A stretch of 64,000 nucleotides of DNA, taken from the NCBI RefSeq assembly GCF_001044395.1, contig NZ_JANU01000022.1, forward strand, positions 1-64,000. Direction: 5' to 3'. Source of the DNA: Caenimonas sp. SL110. GTDB taxonomy: Bacteria > Pseudomonadota > Gammaproteobacteria > Burkholderiales > Burkholderiaceae_C. Position numbers and translations under genes: made by a program. The notes under the pieces are model-generated. The model was not told where the DNA came from and made no database searches. It saw only the letters and a list, made by a program, of their open reading frames with translations. Below, one piece after another: positions 1 to 9,311 of the stretch (position 1 is its first letter; every line of letters starts with the position of its first letter).

Positions 1-1
1 C

Positions 2-1021
2 GTCGGACGCCACGACGACTTCTTTGCGCTGGGAGGGCATTCGCTGCTGGCGGTGCAGACAGTAGCCCGAGTAAAAGTAGAACTTGGCATTGAGCTGCCA
101 CTGTCGATCTTCCTTACGCACCCCACCCTGCAAAGTCTCGCCATGGAGCTGGCCGAGCATCACACAACGCCGCAGAAATGCCTGGTTCCCATTGCCCCCC
201 ATGGGGATGGACCGCCCCTGTTCCTCGTTCATCCGAGCGGCGGAAACGTGATGTGCTACGCAGACCTGGCTCGTAAGCTCGGCGAGTCACGTCCGATTTA
301 CGGCCTGCAGTCGGTCGGTTTGGACGGAAAGGAATCACCGCTAGGTTCGGTCGAAGAAATGGCCGTGCGCTACCTGAAAGAGCTGCGCGAAGCGCAGCCC
401 GTAGGACCCTATTTCCTTGCCGCCTGGTCCTTTGGCGGACTCGTTGCCTATGAGATGGCCCATCGCCTCCGATCTTCAGGCGAACAGGTGGCCATGCTGG
501 CGCTGCTTGACACCCGGGCTTCGTACCCGGGGGATTTCGCTGCGAAAGATGACCTCGATATCATCACCGCCGCCTTCGAAGGCTTGGTCGAGTTTGACGT
601 TTCCGCCTTGCGGGCGATGCCGCGCGCGCAGGCACTGAGCGTGGTCATGTCGGAGGGACAAAAGATCGGACTGATCCCATCCCATGTCGATCTGGACATT
701 GCCGAACGATTGATAACCGTCGAAAGATTGAACCTGGCGGCCGCGTGCGCCTACCGACCGCCGCGCTACAACGGGCAAGTGATCCTGTTTGTGGCCACAG
801 AGAATCTGGTTGCGGGTATCGATGATGAAAGACTCGGCTGGTCAGACGTCCTGGAGAACGCTCCCGTGGTGCATCGACTGGCGATGCGGCATCACGCCAT
901 GATGATTCAGCCGCACGTCGAAACCGTGGCCACCCTGTTGCGGGAGTATCTATCGCACGATGGCCCCATCGAGGCGACGCAGCCCGGGCCTGCCAGGTCC
1001 CCTCAATTGCAGGCGGCATGA
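2..1021 (+). CDS. NRPS C-terminus: peptidyl carrier domain plus thioesterase (5' truncated)
   Basis: The reading frame is open from the window edge, so this is the last part of a nonribosomal peptide synthetase. The first residues carry the carrier-protein motif DFFALGGHSLL; its Ser (codon 41-43) would take the phosphopantetheine arm. After about 60 residues of linker a type I thioesterase of alpha/beta-hydrolase fold follows, with nucleophile motif AAWSFGG (Ser codon 428-430; the first Gly of GxSxG is Ala) and a C-terminal HHAMM supplying the probable catalytic His. Such domains release the finished peptide by hydrolysis or cyclisation. The stop overlaps the next start by ATGA. The peptide product cannot be inferred because the adenylation domains lie outside the window. 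Confidence 0.93.
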   Translation, partial: VGRHDDFFALGGHSLLAVQTVARVKVELGIELPLSIFLTHPTLQSLAMELAEHHTTPQKCLVPIAPHGDGPPLFLVHPSGGNVMCYADLARKLGESRPIYGLQSVGLDGKESPLGSVEEMAVRYLKELREAQPVGPYFLAAWSFGGLVAYEMAHRLRSSGEQVAMLALLDTRASYPGDFAAKDDLDIITAAFEGLVEFDVSALRAMPRAQALSVVMSEGQKIGLIPSHVDLDIAERLITVERLNLAAACAYRPPRYNGQVILFVATENLVAGIDDERLGWSDVLENAPVVHRLAMRHHAMMIQPHVETVATLLREYLSHDGPIEATQPGPARSPQLQAA

Positions 1022-1908
1022 CGGTCGCGGGCGCTGTGACTCGACCCGGCCAATTCAAGGTAGCCGATGAGGAGGCGCTCTGCATCCCCATTCAACGGGG
1101 AAACGCAGGCGTTGCGCCAGTGTTCTGCGTGCCAGGAGCCGGCGCCAGCGTGACCGCATTCATTCCGCTGACTTCGGCCCTGGGGAACGACACACCGGTC
1201 TACGGCCTGCAGCCGCGCGGCCTGGATGGCAAAGGCGAACCTTTCGGCGACGTGCACGAAGCAGCACAAGCCTACCTTCCATTTCTCAAGCAAGTCGCGG
1301 CACACCATCCGCTTCGGCTGGTAGGCCACTCCTTTGGCGGATGGATCGCGTTCGAGATCGCAAGAAGTCTGGAGCGCGAGGGCGTACGGCTGACGCCTCC
1401 GATACTCGTGGACTCGAGGGCTCCGTGCGCCGAAGGCGTATTTCGCGGCGAGTGCCGCGGTGCCGATGCGCTCGCCAAACTCGTCTGGTTACTCGAACAG
1501 TCGTGCGGCCGATCTCTTGGGGTATCGCTTCAGGATTTCGAGCGGTTGGCGCAAGCCGAACGCGTGCCCGCGCTCGCCCGGGCGATGGCTTCGGTGGGCT
1601 TCATTTCACCGCGCACCGATGTCGCAGTCATCGCTGCGCTAGCGCGCGTGTTTGAAGCCAATGTGAACACCCGATACCTTCCTGCATCGCCGTTGCACGG
1701 CCCGGCAACATTCGTTGGAGCGTCAGACACGTCATCGGTCATCCCGCCCGAAGACCGGGTGGATCCCGTCGCCGCGTGGCGCCGCTTTGCCCCCCGGCTC
1801 AACGCGGCTCTTGTGCCTGGCAATCACATGACGATGCTTGCAAAGCCGCATGTGGCTGCCCTGGCCAAAATCGTCCGGGACCAGGCGCAGGAGCGTGGAA
1901 ATGTCTGA
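1018..1908 (+). CDS. Second, free-standing NRPS thioesterase
   Basis: A 296-residue alpha/beta-hydrolase with nucleophile motif GHSFGG (Ser105) and a C-terminal GNHMTML His motif. It resembles the thioesterase domain just upstream more than classical type II editing thioesterases: both share a YGLQ segment followed by GLDGK at the same position. It starts inside the previous stop (ATGA), so translation is probably coupled. It could be a tandem release domain that became a separate protein, or an editing enzyme that clears mis-primed carriers. The family assignment is firm; the choice between these roles is not. Confidence 0.85.
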   Translation: MTVAGAVTRPGQFKVADEEALCIPIQRGNAGVAPVFCVPGAGASVTAFIPLTSALGNDTPVYGLQPRGLDGKGEPFGDVHEAAQAYLPFLKQVAAHHPLRLVGHSFGGWIAFEIARSLEREGVRLTPPILVDSRAPCAEGVFRGECRGADALAKLVWLLEQSCGRSLGVSLQDFERLAQAERVPALARAMASVGFISPRTDVAVIAALARVFEANVNTRYLPASPLHGPATFVGASDTSSVIPPEDRVDPVAAWRRFAPRLNAALVPGNHMTMLAKPHVAALAKIVRDQAQERGNV

Positions 1909-3232
1909 GGCGATTGCGACGGATATGAGGATCGCGCCAGAAACCGGAACGAAGCGCGTGTTCGCATGGGTATGGCTCAGTCAGCTGATTTCAGTCACGG
2001 GCTCATCGCTTACCGGGTTTGCCGCCGGCGTGTGGATCTTCCAGCAGACCGGCTCCGTACTCGACTACTCGCTGCTTGTTGCATGCGCCGCCGCGCCCAC
2101 CCTGGTGGTCGCCCCCTGGGCTGGGGCATGGGTTGACCGCATGGATCGCCGGTGGGTGATGATCGCGGCGCGCAGCGGTGCAGCGGTCTGCACCGCAACC
2201 ATCGGCGTGCTGCTTTGGTCGGCTCACCTGGAAATCTGGCAAGTCTTGCCGCTCTACGCCTTGGCTGCAATTTGCGAAGCGTTTCAGCGCCCCGCCTTCC
2301 TGGCAGCAGTGACGACGGTTCTTCCCAAGGAGAGACTGGGTCGGGCAAGTGGCATGACTCAACTGGCCTACGCCGTCCCGATGCTGATCGCGCCGCTGCT
2401 CTCTGCTTTCCTGCTGGGAGTGATTGGCATCACGGGCGTCATCGCACTGGATCTGACGTGCTTTGCCATCAGCACCGTCGTGCTCCTCGCCGTGCGATTC
2501 CCACAACCGATCACACGACAACAACCGGGGAGCGACCGTCGCTCGTCACTCAAAGAATTCGGCGAGGCGCTTGCCTTTATCGGTCAGCGTCGATCGCTCA
2601 AGCTGCAACTCGCCTATTTCGCGTTCGAGAAGTTTCTGACTTGCATGGCTGTGGTTTTGTTTACGCCATTCGTTCTCGCGCTCTACTCTGCACAGGCTCT
2701 CGGGACCATCCTCACAATCGCCGGCCTCGGCATGCTCGCAGGTTCATTGGTGATGAGTGCCTGGGGCGGACCGCAACGACGCGTTCTGGGCATACTGGTT
2801 TTCGACATGCTGCTGGGCGCAGCGGTGTTGGTCGCAGGTGTGTGGACATCGATTCCGCTTCTCACCGCCTGTGCGTTCGTCGTGATGTTTTGCCGACCGG
2901 TCGTCGCCGGTTGCGACCAGACCATCTGGCAGCACAAGGTGCTACCTGCGCTTCATGGACGCGTGTTTGCCTTGCGCAATTTTCTGGTTACCGCTGCTGT
3001 GCCACTAGCTGCAATCGTCGCAGGACTCGTCACGGAGCATTTTTTCAAGCCCTGGATGATGCCTGGCGGGTTGCTCGCCAACTCGGCCGGTGTGTGGCTA
3101 GGCGTTGGGCCGGGGCGCGGTGTAGGGCTGCTGTTCGTCGTAGTCGGCGCGCTGACCATGGTCATGGCAGGCGCAGCGCTGCTGCACCCTGCATTTCGTC
3201 AGCTTGAAGACGAAGTGCCCGATGCGCATTGA
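1901..3232 (+). CDS. MFS exporter of the NRPS cluster (EntS/MFS_3-like)
   Basis: A 443-residue polytopic membrane protein with roughly twelve hydrophobic segments and the MFS loop DRMDRRW after the second helix. The chosen ATG overlaps the preceding stop by 8 nt and is preceded by a GGAG-like element; an in-frame ATG at 1838 would overlap further without support. EntS-type transporters export siderophores and other small peptides, and the position between thioesterase and phosphopantetheinyl transferase suggests it exports the NRPS product. The substrate is an inference. Confidence 0.85.
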   Translation: MSEAIATDMRIAPETGTKRVFAWVWLSQLISVTGSSLTGFAAGVWIFQQTGSVLDYSLLVACAAAPTLVVAPWAGAWVDRMDRRWVMIAARSGAAVCTATIGVLLWSAHLEIWQVLPLYALAAICEAFQRPAFLAAVTTVLPKERLGRASGMTQLAYAVPMLIAPLLSAFLLGVIGITGVIALDLTCFAISTVVLLAVRFPQPITRQQPGSDRRSSLKEFGEALAFIGQRRSLKLQLAYFAFEKFLTCMAVVLFTPFVLALYSAQALGTILTIAGLGMLAGSLVMSAWGGPQRRVLGILVFDMLLGAAVLVAGVWTSIPLLTACAFVVMFCRPVVAGCDQTIWQHKVLPALHGRVFALRNFLVTAAVPLAAIVAGLVTEHFFKPWMMPGGLLANSAGVWLGVGPGRGVGLLFVVVGALTMVMAGAALLHPAFRQLEDEVPDAH

Positions 3233-3911
3233 GCCGTACTTCGAATGCCCCGCTCCCGGGCAAGGCGGTGCCAGGGTCTGGCGTGTGAACCTCAACGTCG
3301 CCACAGACGAACTGGGCCGCGCATACGACCTTCTCGCACACGATGAAAAAGCTAGAGCCAGCCGCTTCGCATTTGCGGTTCATCGCAGGCGCTTCGTTGC
3401 AGCGCGCGCGGCGCTGCGCGAGCTATTGGGTATGCAGCTGCATCTGGATGCACGTGACCTGGTGTTTCGCTATACCGCGCAAGGCAAGCCCGAACTGGCT
3501 AACCATCCGGACCTGCAATTCAGCGTCTCGCACTCAGCCGACTTGTGTTTGATCGCCGTCGCGCGCGGCGTGCGTGTGGGAATCGACATTGAAGCCGCGA
3601 CCGAAAACCAGGCACAGATGCAAGAGGTCACCCGCAGCTTTCATCCTGCTGAACGAGAGGCACTTCACTCGATGGACCCCGCGTCAAAGGAACGCGCGTT
3701 CTATCGTTGCTGGGTGCGCAAGGAAGCTTTCCTCAAGGCGCTTGGCGTGGGCCTGGGTGGCGGGCTCAAGCGTTTCCATGTCAGCGTGGGGGATCAAGCG
3801 CAGTTGCTCGGGTGCGATCCGGCCCTGGCGACTGCGACCGACTGGACACTGGTTGCGCTCGATGGTGAAGGCTATGCCGCGGCCATGGCGATTGATTACC
3901 CCAGCGAATAA
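3222..3911 (+). CDS. Sfp-type 4'-phosphopantetheinyl transferase
   Basis: A 229-residue enzyme that transfers phosphopantetheine from CoA to carrier-protein serines. The family signature is complete: VGIDIE (Mg-binding Asp and Glu) followed about 60 residues later by WVRKEAFLKA. Length and spacing fit the Sfp/EntD class rather than the short AcpS. ATG 3222 lies in the last codons of the exporter; a TTG at 3204 is possible but less likely. It is the last gene of the cluster and would activate the carrier domains of the upstream synthetase. Its end overlaps the convergent PfkB gene by 16 nt. Confidence 0.92.
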   Translation: MRIEPYFECPAPGQGGARVWRVNLNVATDELGRAYDLLAHDEKARASRFAFAVHRRRFVAARAALRELLGMQLHLDARDLVFRYTAQGKPELANHPDLQFSVSHSADLCLIAVARGVRVGIDIEAATENQAQMQEVTRSFHPAEREALHSMDPASKERAFYRCWVRKEAFLKALGVGLGGGLKRFHVSVGDQAQLLGCDPALATATDWTLVALDGEGYAAAMAIDYPSE

Positions 3912-4780
3912 TTCTGCGGCCCTTTGCTCGCAATCTTGATCGCACCGACCTTGTTGCCCAGTTCCGCGCAACGCGCGAGCGGCCAGCCCTGCTCCAGTCC
4001 GAACAGCAACGCGCCGCGCCATGCATCGCCGCATCCGGTCGGGTCAATGACCTGCTCGGCCTTCACCGGCGGCACCAGCGTCTTCTCGCCGTCTATCCAC
4101 ACTTCGCAGCCTTCTGCGCCCAAGGTCACCACCAGCCCATCGACCTTGCGCGAGATATCGGCATTGCTCCAGCCGGTACGGTCAGACAACATGCGGCCTT
4201 CGTAATCGTTGACTGTCACCCAGGTTGAGCGTTCGATGAAGGTCGCAAGCTCCTTGCCATCGAACATCGGCAGGCCCTGTCCCGGATCGAAGACAAACGG
4301 AATCTCGGCCGACTCGAACTGCGCCGAATGCTCCAGCATCGCATCGCGGCCATCGGGCGAGATGATGCCCAGCTTGATGTCGTCGCGCTTTTCAATCTTC
4401 GTGATGTGCGCCTGCATCATCGCGCCGGGATGGAAGGCGGTGATCTGGTTGTTGTCACGGTCGGTCATGATCATCGCCTGCGCGGTGTAGCTGTCAGCCA
4501 CCTCGCGCACGAACTGGGTGTCGATGCCCAGTTCACGCATGCGCGCCACGTAACCCGCGCCATCGGTGCCCACGGTCGCCATCGGCAGCGGCGTGCCGCC
4601 CAGCATCTTCAGGGCGTAGGCGATATTGCCGGCGCAGCCGCCGAAGTCGCGCCGCAATGCCGGCACCAGGAACGACACGTTCAGGATGTGCAACTGGTCG
4701 GGCAGGATCTGCTCGGCAAAGCGTCCCTCGAAAGTCATGATGGTGTCGAACGCGAGCGAGCCGCAAATCAGGGATGCCAT
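3896..4780 (-). CDS. PfkB-family carbohydrate/adenosine-type kinase
   Basis: A 294-residue ribokinase-fold sugar or nucleoside kinase. The N-terminal glycine pair (FGGCAGNIAYAL) and the C-terminal signature DPTGCGDAWRGAL with catalytic base Asp252 are present. The N-terminus resembles adenosine-kinase-like members, but the substrate cannot be set from sequence. It lies at the distal end of the accB-accC-prmA-DUF3426 run, about 30 nt after the zinc-ribbon gene, and may be co-transcribed. Confidence 0.88.
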   Translation of the reverse strand: MASLICGSLAFDTIMTFEGRFAEQILPDQLHILNVSFLVPALRRDFGGCAGNIAYALKMLGGTPLPMATVGTDGAGYVARMRELGIDTQFVREVADSYTAQAMIMTDRDNNQITAFHPGAMMQAHITKIEKRDDIKLGIISPDGRDAMLEHSAQFESAEIPFVFDPGQGLPMFDGKELATFIERSTWVTVNDYEGRMLSDRTGWSNADISRKVDGLVVTLGAEGCEVWIDGEKTLVPPVKAEQVIDPTGCGDAWRGALLFGLEQGWPLARCAELGNKVGAIKIASKGPQNYSLG

Positions 4781-4810
4781 GGGAATGTGTTCTCGAAAAA
4801 AGGTGAAGGT

Positions 4811-5854
4811 CTAGGGATAGAAAGCGAGCACGCGGTAGCCGGCGATGCGCGAGCCCACGCCATTGGAAGCCACCGCCAGCGCCAACGAGCTTGCCCAGTC
4901 GCCACCAGCCGGTATGACGCCTTGCGATTGAAGGTCCTGCGGGGTGAGCACGCGCCTGACCACCGGCTGGTCCTGCGCGTCGGTCAGCGTGAGCTCGACG
5001 GCCGGCATGGCGAGTTCCATTTTGGAAAGGTTGCGCAGCGTGATGTTCAGGCGATAGGTGTCGGGTCGGATCTTGTTGAACGACGAGCCTTCGATAGCAA
5101 CCGCCTCGATCTGGCGCGGCGGCCCGATCGCGCAGTTGGCGACATCGCACAGCTGGACGAGCCAGGGGCGCAGCACCGGTTGCGATGCAAAGAGCCGATC
5201 GCGCTCGTGAAAGCCCACCTGTACCGCCATCAGCAGGCCGGATATCACCAGCAGCGCAACCAGCGCGCCGCGAACCAGCGGTCGCGACCAGAACTCGCGG
5301 CTGCGGGCCTGCCGCACGAAGGAAAGGTCACTCAGCTCGGGCTCGTGCGAATCAGCCAGGGCCGGGCGGCTGGTCGAGAACTGCGATTGATTGCCTGCCT
5401 GCGGCTGCGCCGGCTCGGGTACCCGTTGAAGCACGAATGGTTTGTCGAGCGGCCCCTCGGTCAGGAGTTCAGCCGCTTCGCGCAGCAGGACCGAGTCGGT
5501 GGGACTCATCGAATTGCGGCTGTCACCCAGGTCCGTCATGAGCGACGAAGCGAAAGCCTCCGACTGCGCGGTCGCCAGCGGGGCCTGCGGCAGTGGTTGC
5601 ACGGGCGCTTGCAGGGCCGGTGGTGCCAGGGGTTGCTCCGAGGCTTGGACTTGCGGGGTTTGCGGGTCCTGGACGGCTTGAGCCGGCGCTGTGCCTGGCC
5701 CGGTGACCAGCGCCCCTTCAGCCTGCATGTACTGCGTGGCGTCGAAAACTTCCGAGCAGTGGCCGCACCGCACCCAGCCGTCGGAAATCCTGAGCTGGTC
5801 GGGCACGACTTTGAACATCGTCCCGCAGGCGGGGCAGCGCGTGATCAGGCTCAT
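4811..5854 (-). CDS. Zinc-ribbon, DUF3426-type membrane protein
   Basis: A 347-residue protein. An MJ0042-type zinc ribbon occupies residues 1-38 (Cys7, Cys10, Cys30, Cys33). A Pro/Ala/Gln-rich cytoplasmic linker runs to about residue 190, one transmembrane helix spans about 194-214, and a roughly 130-residue DUF3426 domain follows, predicted periplasmic. No function is established for the family; linkage to prmA is common in betaproteobacteria. A TACAAT hexamer ends 9 nt before the ATG and no Shine-Dalgarno is visible, so the message may be leaderless. Confidence 0.85.
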   Translation of the reverse strand: MSLITRCPACGTMFKVVPDQLRISDGWVRCGHCSEVFDATQYMQAEGALVTGPGTAPAQAVQDPQTPQVQASEQPLAPPALQAPVQPLPQAPLATAQSEAFASSLMTDLGDSRNSMSPTDSVLLREAAELLTEGPLDKPFVLQRVPEPAQPQAGNQSQFSTSRPALADSHEPELSDLSFVRQARSREFWSRPLVRGALVALLVISGLLMAVQVGFHERDRLFASQPVLRPWLVQLCDVANCAIGPPRQIEAVAIEGSSFNKIRPDTYRLNITLRNLSKMELAMPAVELTLTDAQDQPVVRRVLTPQDLQSQGVIPAGGDWASSLALAVASNGVGSRIAGYRVLAFYP

Positions 5855-5863
5855 GAGCGTGGG

Positions 5864-5869
5864 ATTGTA
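5864..5869 (-). promoter_or_regulatory. Candidate -10 (TACAAT) of the zinc-ribbon gene
   Basis: The hexamer ends 9 nt upstream of the ATG at 5854, in the 46-nt gap after prmA. No Shine-Dalgarno is present. It belongs to the window-wide set of -10-like boxes abutting start codons. Confidence 0.45.
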
Positions 5870-5900
5870 GCCCCGCTCACCCGGCGATCACGGCGTGTGA

Positions 5901-6788
5901 TCAGAGGGTTGCAGTCATCAGGATCCAGCCATCCTCGCTGTCGGTGACATCGAGTTTGGCGTGCGGCGCATAAGCCGCTTTGAGCTCGTCGGCCTGGCGC
6001 TCCAGGATGCCCGCGAGAACCAGTGAGCCACCCGGCGCCACATGCGCGCACAGCAGTGGCGCGAGCATCTTCAGGGGCGTGGCCAGGATGTTGGCGAGCA
6101 CCAGGTTGTACTGGCCGGCCGCCTGGTCGGGTAGGCCTGCACGCAAGGTCACGCCGTTCGCGTCTGCGTTGTCGACAGTCGATTGCACCGCAGCCGGGTC
6201 GATGTCGACGGCGTCGATTTCACCCGCACCAAACTTGGCAGCACCGATGGCGAGGATGCCGGAGCCGCACCCGTAATCGAGCACACGCTGGCTCGCGACT
6301 GTATTGCGCGCGATCCATCGCAGGCACATGCGGGTCGTGGGATGCGTGCCGGTGCCGAACGCCAGACCCGGGTCCAGCCGTATGACCTGCCTTGCTTGCG
6401 CAGGCGGCTCATGCCAGGTCGGCACGATCCAGAACTCGGGCGTGATCTCGACAGGCGCAAACTGCGACTGCGTCAGGCGCACCCAGTCCTGGTCCTGAAC
6501 CGGCTCGATGTTGAGCACCTCGCAGCCGCCGAAGAAATCCTGCAGCTGCAAAAGCGCCGAAGCTTCATTTGCAGCAGCCTGATCCGGAAAAAGCGCCACC
6601 ACGCGTGAGCGCTGCCAGCCGTCCTTGGGAGGCGGCATGCCGGGCTCCCCGAAGAGCGCCTGTTCCGCGTCAGTCTGGGCATCGGCGTCTTCAACCGAGA
6701 CGCTCAGCGCATCGAGCGCGTCAAGCGCCTCGCTCACCGCATCGACGCGGTGTTCGGGGCACATCAGTCGGAGTTCAAACATCGACAC
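5901..6788 (-). CDS. prmA: Ribosomal protein L11 methyltransferase
   Basis: A 295-residue class I SAM methyltransferase that trimethylates ribosomal protein L11. An N-terminal L11-recognition domain (about 1-105) precedes the methyltransferase domain, with SAM motif I DYGCGSGILAIGA and the downstream NILATPL catalytic segment typical of PrmA. It lies 13 nt after accC in the same direction, the usual accB-accC-prmA arrangement. Confidence 0.95.
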   Translation of the reverse strand: MSMFELRLMCPEHRVDAVSEALDALDALSVSVEDADAQTDAEQALFGEPGMPPPKDGWQRSRVVALFPDQAAANEASALLQLQDFFGGCEVLNIEPVQDQDWVRLTQSQFAPVEITPEFWIVPTWHEPPAQARQVIRLDPGLAFGTGTHPTTRMCLRWIARNTVASQRVLDYGCGSGILAIGAAKFGAGEIDAVDIDPAAVQSTVDNADANGVTLRAGLPDQAAGQYNLVLANILATPLKMLAPLLCAHVAPGGSLVLAGILERQADELKAAYAPHAKLDVTDSEDGWILMTATL

Positions 6789-6801
6789 GACAGCGGTTGC
6801 T

Positions 6802-8151
6802 TCAGCGCTTATGGTGCGACAACCACTCTTCGAGGTAGTGGATGTTGGTGCCGCCGTCCATGAACTTCGCGTCCACCATCAGCTCGCGATGCAGCGCGAT
6901 ATTGGTGTTGATGCCTTCGACCACGGTTTCCAGCAAAGCTGTGCGCATGCGCGCCAGTGCCTGCTCGCGTGTGTCGCCGTGGACGATGATCTTGCCGATC
7001 ATCGAGTCGTAGTTCGGCGGCACGAAGTAGTTGGTGTACACGTGCGAGTCGACCCGAACGCCCGGGCCGCCGGGCGCATGCCACATGGTGATCCGGCCGG
7101 GCGACGGCACGAACTTGTACGGGTCTTCGGCATTCACGCGGCATTCGATGGCGTGTCCGCGCGGAACGACGTCGCGCTGGGCGAACGGCAGCTTCTCGCC
7201 AGCGGCCACCATGATCTGCGTCTTGACGATGTCCACGCCGGTGATCATTTCGGTGACCGGATGCTCCACCTGCACGCGGGTGTTCATCTCGATGAAATAG
7301 AACTCGCCGTTCTCATACAGGAACTCGAAGGTGCCAGCGCCGCGATAGCCGATCTTCTTGCAGGCCGCGATGCAGCGCTCACCGATCTTCTCGATCAGCT
7401 TGCGCGGGATGCCGGGGGCCGGCGCTTCCTCGATGACCTTCTGGTGGCGGCGTTGCATGGAGCAATCGCGCTCCCACAGGTAAACACCGTTCCTGTGCTT
7501 GTCGCACATGATCTGGATTTCGATGTGTCGCGGGTTCTGGAGAAACTTCTCCATGTAGACGGCCGGATTGTTGAAGGCAGCGCCCGCCTCCGCCTTGGTC
7601 ATCTGCACCGCGTTGATCAGGGCTGCTTCGGTGTGCACGACGCGCATGCCGCGACCGCCGCCACCGCCCGCCGCCTTGATGATGACGGGGTAGCCGACTG
7701 CCTTGGCGGTCCGGCGGATCAGGACCGGGTCGTCGGGCAACTCGCCTTCGGAGCCGGGCACGCATGGCACACCGGCCTTGATCATGGCCTGCTTGGCCGA
7801 GACCTTGTCGCCCATGATGCGGATCGACTCGGGGGTGGGTCCGATGAACTGGAACCCGCTCTTTTCCACGCGCTCGGCGAAGTCGGCGTTCTCGGCCAGG
7901 AAGCCGTAGCCGGGGTGGATGGCCTCGGCGTCTGTCACTTCGGCGGCCGAAATGATGGCAGGCATGTTGAGGTAGCTCAGGCCCGAGGGTGCCGGGCCGA
8001 TGCAGACAGCTTCTTCTGCAAGCTTCACATACTTGGCCTCGCGGTCCGCCTCGGAATAGACCATGACGGCGCGCACGCCGAGCTCGCGGCAGGCCCGCTG
8101 TATCCGCAAGGCAATCTCGCCCCGGTTGGCAACCAGAATCTTCTTGAACAT
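6802..8151 (-). CDS. accC: Acetyl-CoA carboxylase, biotin carboxylase subunit
   Basis: A 449-residue ATP-grasp enzyme that carboxylates biotin on AccB, the first half-reaction of malonyl-CoA synthesis. The N-terminal [16 protein letters not shown] motif, the glycine-rich ATP loop GGGGGRGMR and the [13 protein letters not shown] active-site segment are intact, and the length is standard. It follows accB by 13 nt, so the two subunits are made from one message. Confidence 0.98.
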   Translation of the reverse strand: MFKKILVANRGEIALRIQRACRELGVRAVMVYSEADREAKYVKLAEEAVCIGPAPSGLSYLNMPAIISAAEVTDAEAIHPGYGFLAENADFAERVEKSGFQFIGPTPESIRIMGDKVSAKQAMIKAGVPCVPGSEGELPDDPVLIRRTAKAVGYPVIIKAAGGGGGRGMRVVHTEAALINAVQMTKAEAGAAFNNPAVYMEKFLQNPRHIEIQIMCDKHRNGVYLWERDCSMQRRHQKVIEEAPAPGIPRKLIEKIGERCIAACKKIGYRGAGTFEFLYENGEFYFIEMNTRVQVEHPVTEMITGVDIVKTQIMVAAGEKLPFAQRDVVPRGHAIECRVNAEDPYKFVPSPGRITMWHAPGGPGVRVDSHVYTNYFVPPNYDSMIGKIIVHGDTREQALARMRTALLETVVEGINTNIALHRELMVDAKFMDGGTNIHYLEEWLSHHKR

Positions 8152-8164
8152 GAGGCGGCTGTGC

Positions 8165-8620
8165 TTATTCGATGATGAACAGCGGCTGGCCGTATTCGAC
8201 GGCCTGGCCGTTGTCGCAGTAGACCTTGGTGACCGTGCCGGATTTGTCGGCTTCGATCTCGTTCAGGATCTTCATCGCCTCGATGATGCAGATCGTGTCG
8301 CCTTCCTTGATCTGCGCGCCCACTTCCACAAAGGGCTTCGCCCCGGGGCTGGATGAACGATAGAAAGTGCCGACCATTGGCGATTTGACGGTGTGACCGG
8401 CATCTACGGCTGCAACGACAGGTGCCGCAGTGACCGGAGCTGCCACGGCCGGAGCGGCCTGGGGCGCGTGTACCATGGCAGGCTGCGCGACTTGCTGCTG
8501 CATGACGACGCCGCCACCCTTGACGATACGGACCTTGCCTTCGGCTTCCGTGATTTCCAGCTCGGAAACATTGGACTCCGACACGAGGTCGATCAAAGTC
8601 TTGAGTTTGCGCAAATCCAT
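8165..8620 (-). CDS. accB: Acetyl-CoA carboxylase, biotin carboxyl carrier protein
   Basis: A 151-residue BCCP. An N-terminal domain (1-35) is followed by an Ala/Pro/Val-rich flexible linker (about 40-75) and the C-terminal biotinyl domain with EAMKIL, where Lys117 is biotinylated. The thumb-containing form found in bacterial AccB is recognisable. A GGAG motif lies 6 nt before the ATG. The upstream 127 nt are AT-rich, with several CGAAA-type short repeats; no single promoter stands out. Confidence 0.96.
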   Translation of the reverse strand: MDLRKLKTLIDLVSESNVSELEITEAEGKVRIVKGGGVVMQQQVAQPAMVHAPQAAPAVAAPVTAAPVVAAVDAGHTVKSPMVGTFYRSSSPGAKPFVEVGAQIKEGDTICIIEAMKILNEIEADKSGTVTKVYCDNGQAVEYGQPLFIIE

Positions 8621-8747
8621 GAACTCTCCAGCGGATGCATAACGAAGGAAGGCGAATTTACAGCAATATTCGCTTACTTTTCGTTTCGTCGGCTATTTTT
8701 CGTTATTTTTATTCGCGAGCTTGACAGCAAAGATACCTTTGACTGGT

Positions 8748-9308
8748 CTAGCCGATGCCGCTCCAGGCCGCGAGGTCGGCCGGGACCACCTGCCCCATCT
8801 TACGTTGGAGCACCTCGCCACTGGCCTTCAACACCACCGTGAAGGGCAGGCCGCCAGCCATGTTTCCCAGCGCCTTGCCCAACTCTGTCCCGCCCAATCC
8901 AGCCAGGCCGATCGGAAATGTGACGGGCGTCTTTTGCAGGAACTTGCGCACCGAGCTGGGCTGATCAATCGCCAAACCAACCACTTGCCAGCCTTTTGAC
9001 GAATTTTGCCGGAAGAACGAGTCCAGAAGCGGCATTTCCTCCACGCACGGCGGGCACCAGGTCGCCCAGAAGTTGACGACCAGTGGCTTGCCGCGAAGGG
9101 ACGCCATCGACAGCACGGCGCCGTCGGGTGTGTCGAAGTTCATGGCCCACAGCGCGGCGACGTTGTCGGCCGACACGGGTGCGGGCCTGAATTTCCAGAG
9201 CGCCGCGCCTGCGCCGGCGAGTGCCGCCGCAGCGCCTGCGCCGGCATAGATCAGGTTGCGCCTGCGAGCCGGGTTGGGCGGCGCCATGGTTGCAGTTACT
9301 TCAGTCAT
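8748..9308 (-). CDS. TlpA-like membrane-anchored thioredoxin
   Basis: A 186-residue thiol-disulfide oxidoreductase. An Arg-rich N-terminus (ARRRNLIY) followed by an Ala/Gly-rich hydrophobic stretch (about 19-38) acts as signal anchor and looks Tat-like. The thioredoxin fold contains WCPPC with Cys85 and Cys88. TlpA/ResA relatives reduce periplasmic disulfides, for example in cytochrome c assembly. The start lies 3 nt after the stop of the preceding gene, so the two are probably co-transcribed. The specific partner is unknown. Confidence 0.88.
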   Translation of the reverse strand: MTEVTATMAPPNPARRRNLIYAGAGAAAALAGAGAALWKFRPAPVSADNVAALWAMNFDTPDGAVLSMASLRGKPLVVNFWATWCPPCVEEMPLLDSFFRQNSSKGWQVVGLAIDQPSSVRKFLQKTPVTFPIGLAGLGGTELGKALGNMAGGLPFTVVLKASGEVLQRKMGQVVPADLAAWSGIG

Positions 9309-9311
9309 GTT

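Noticed and set aside
4328..5947. Long plus-strand open frame of 539 codons
   Set aside because: It lies antisense to the PfkB and DUF3426 genes and has the Arg/His/Gly-rich composition of a high-GC shadow frame; no motif recognised.
6625..8175. Plus-strand open frame of 516 codons
   Set aside because: Exact antisense of accC; composition of a shadow frame.
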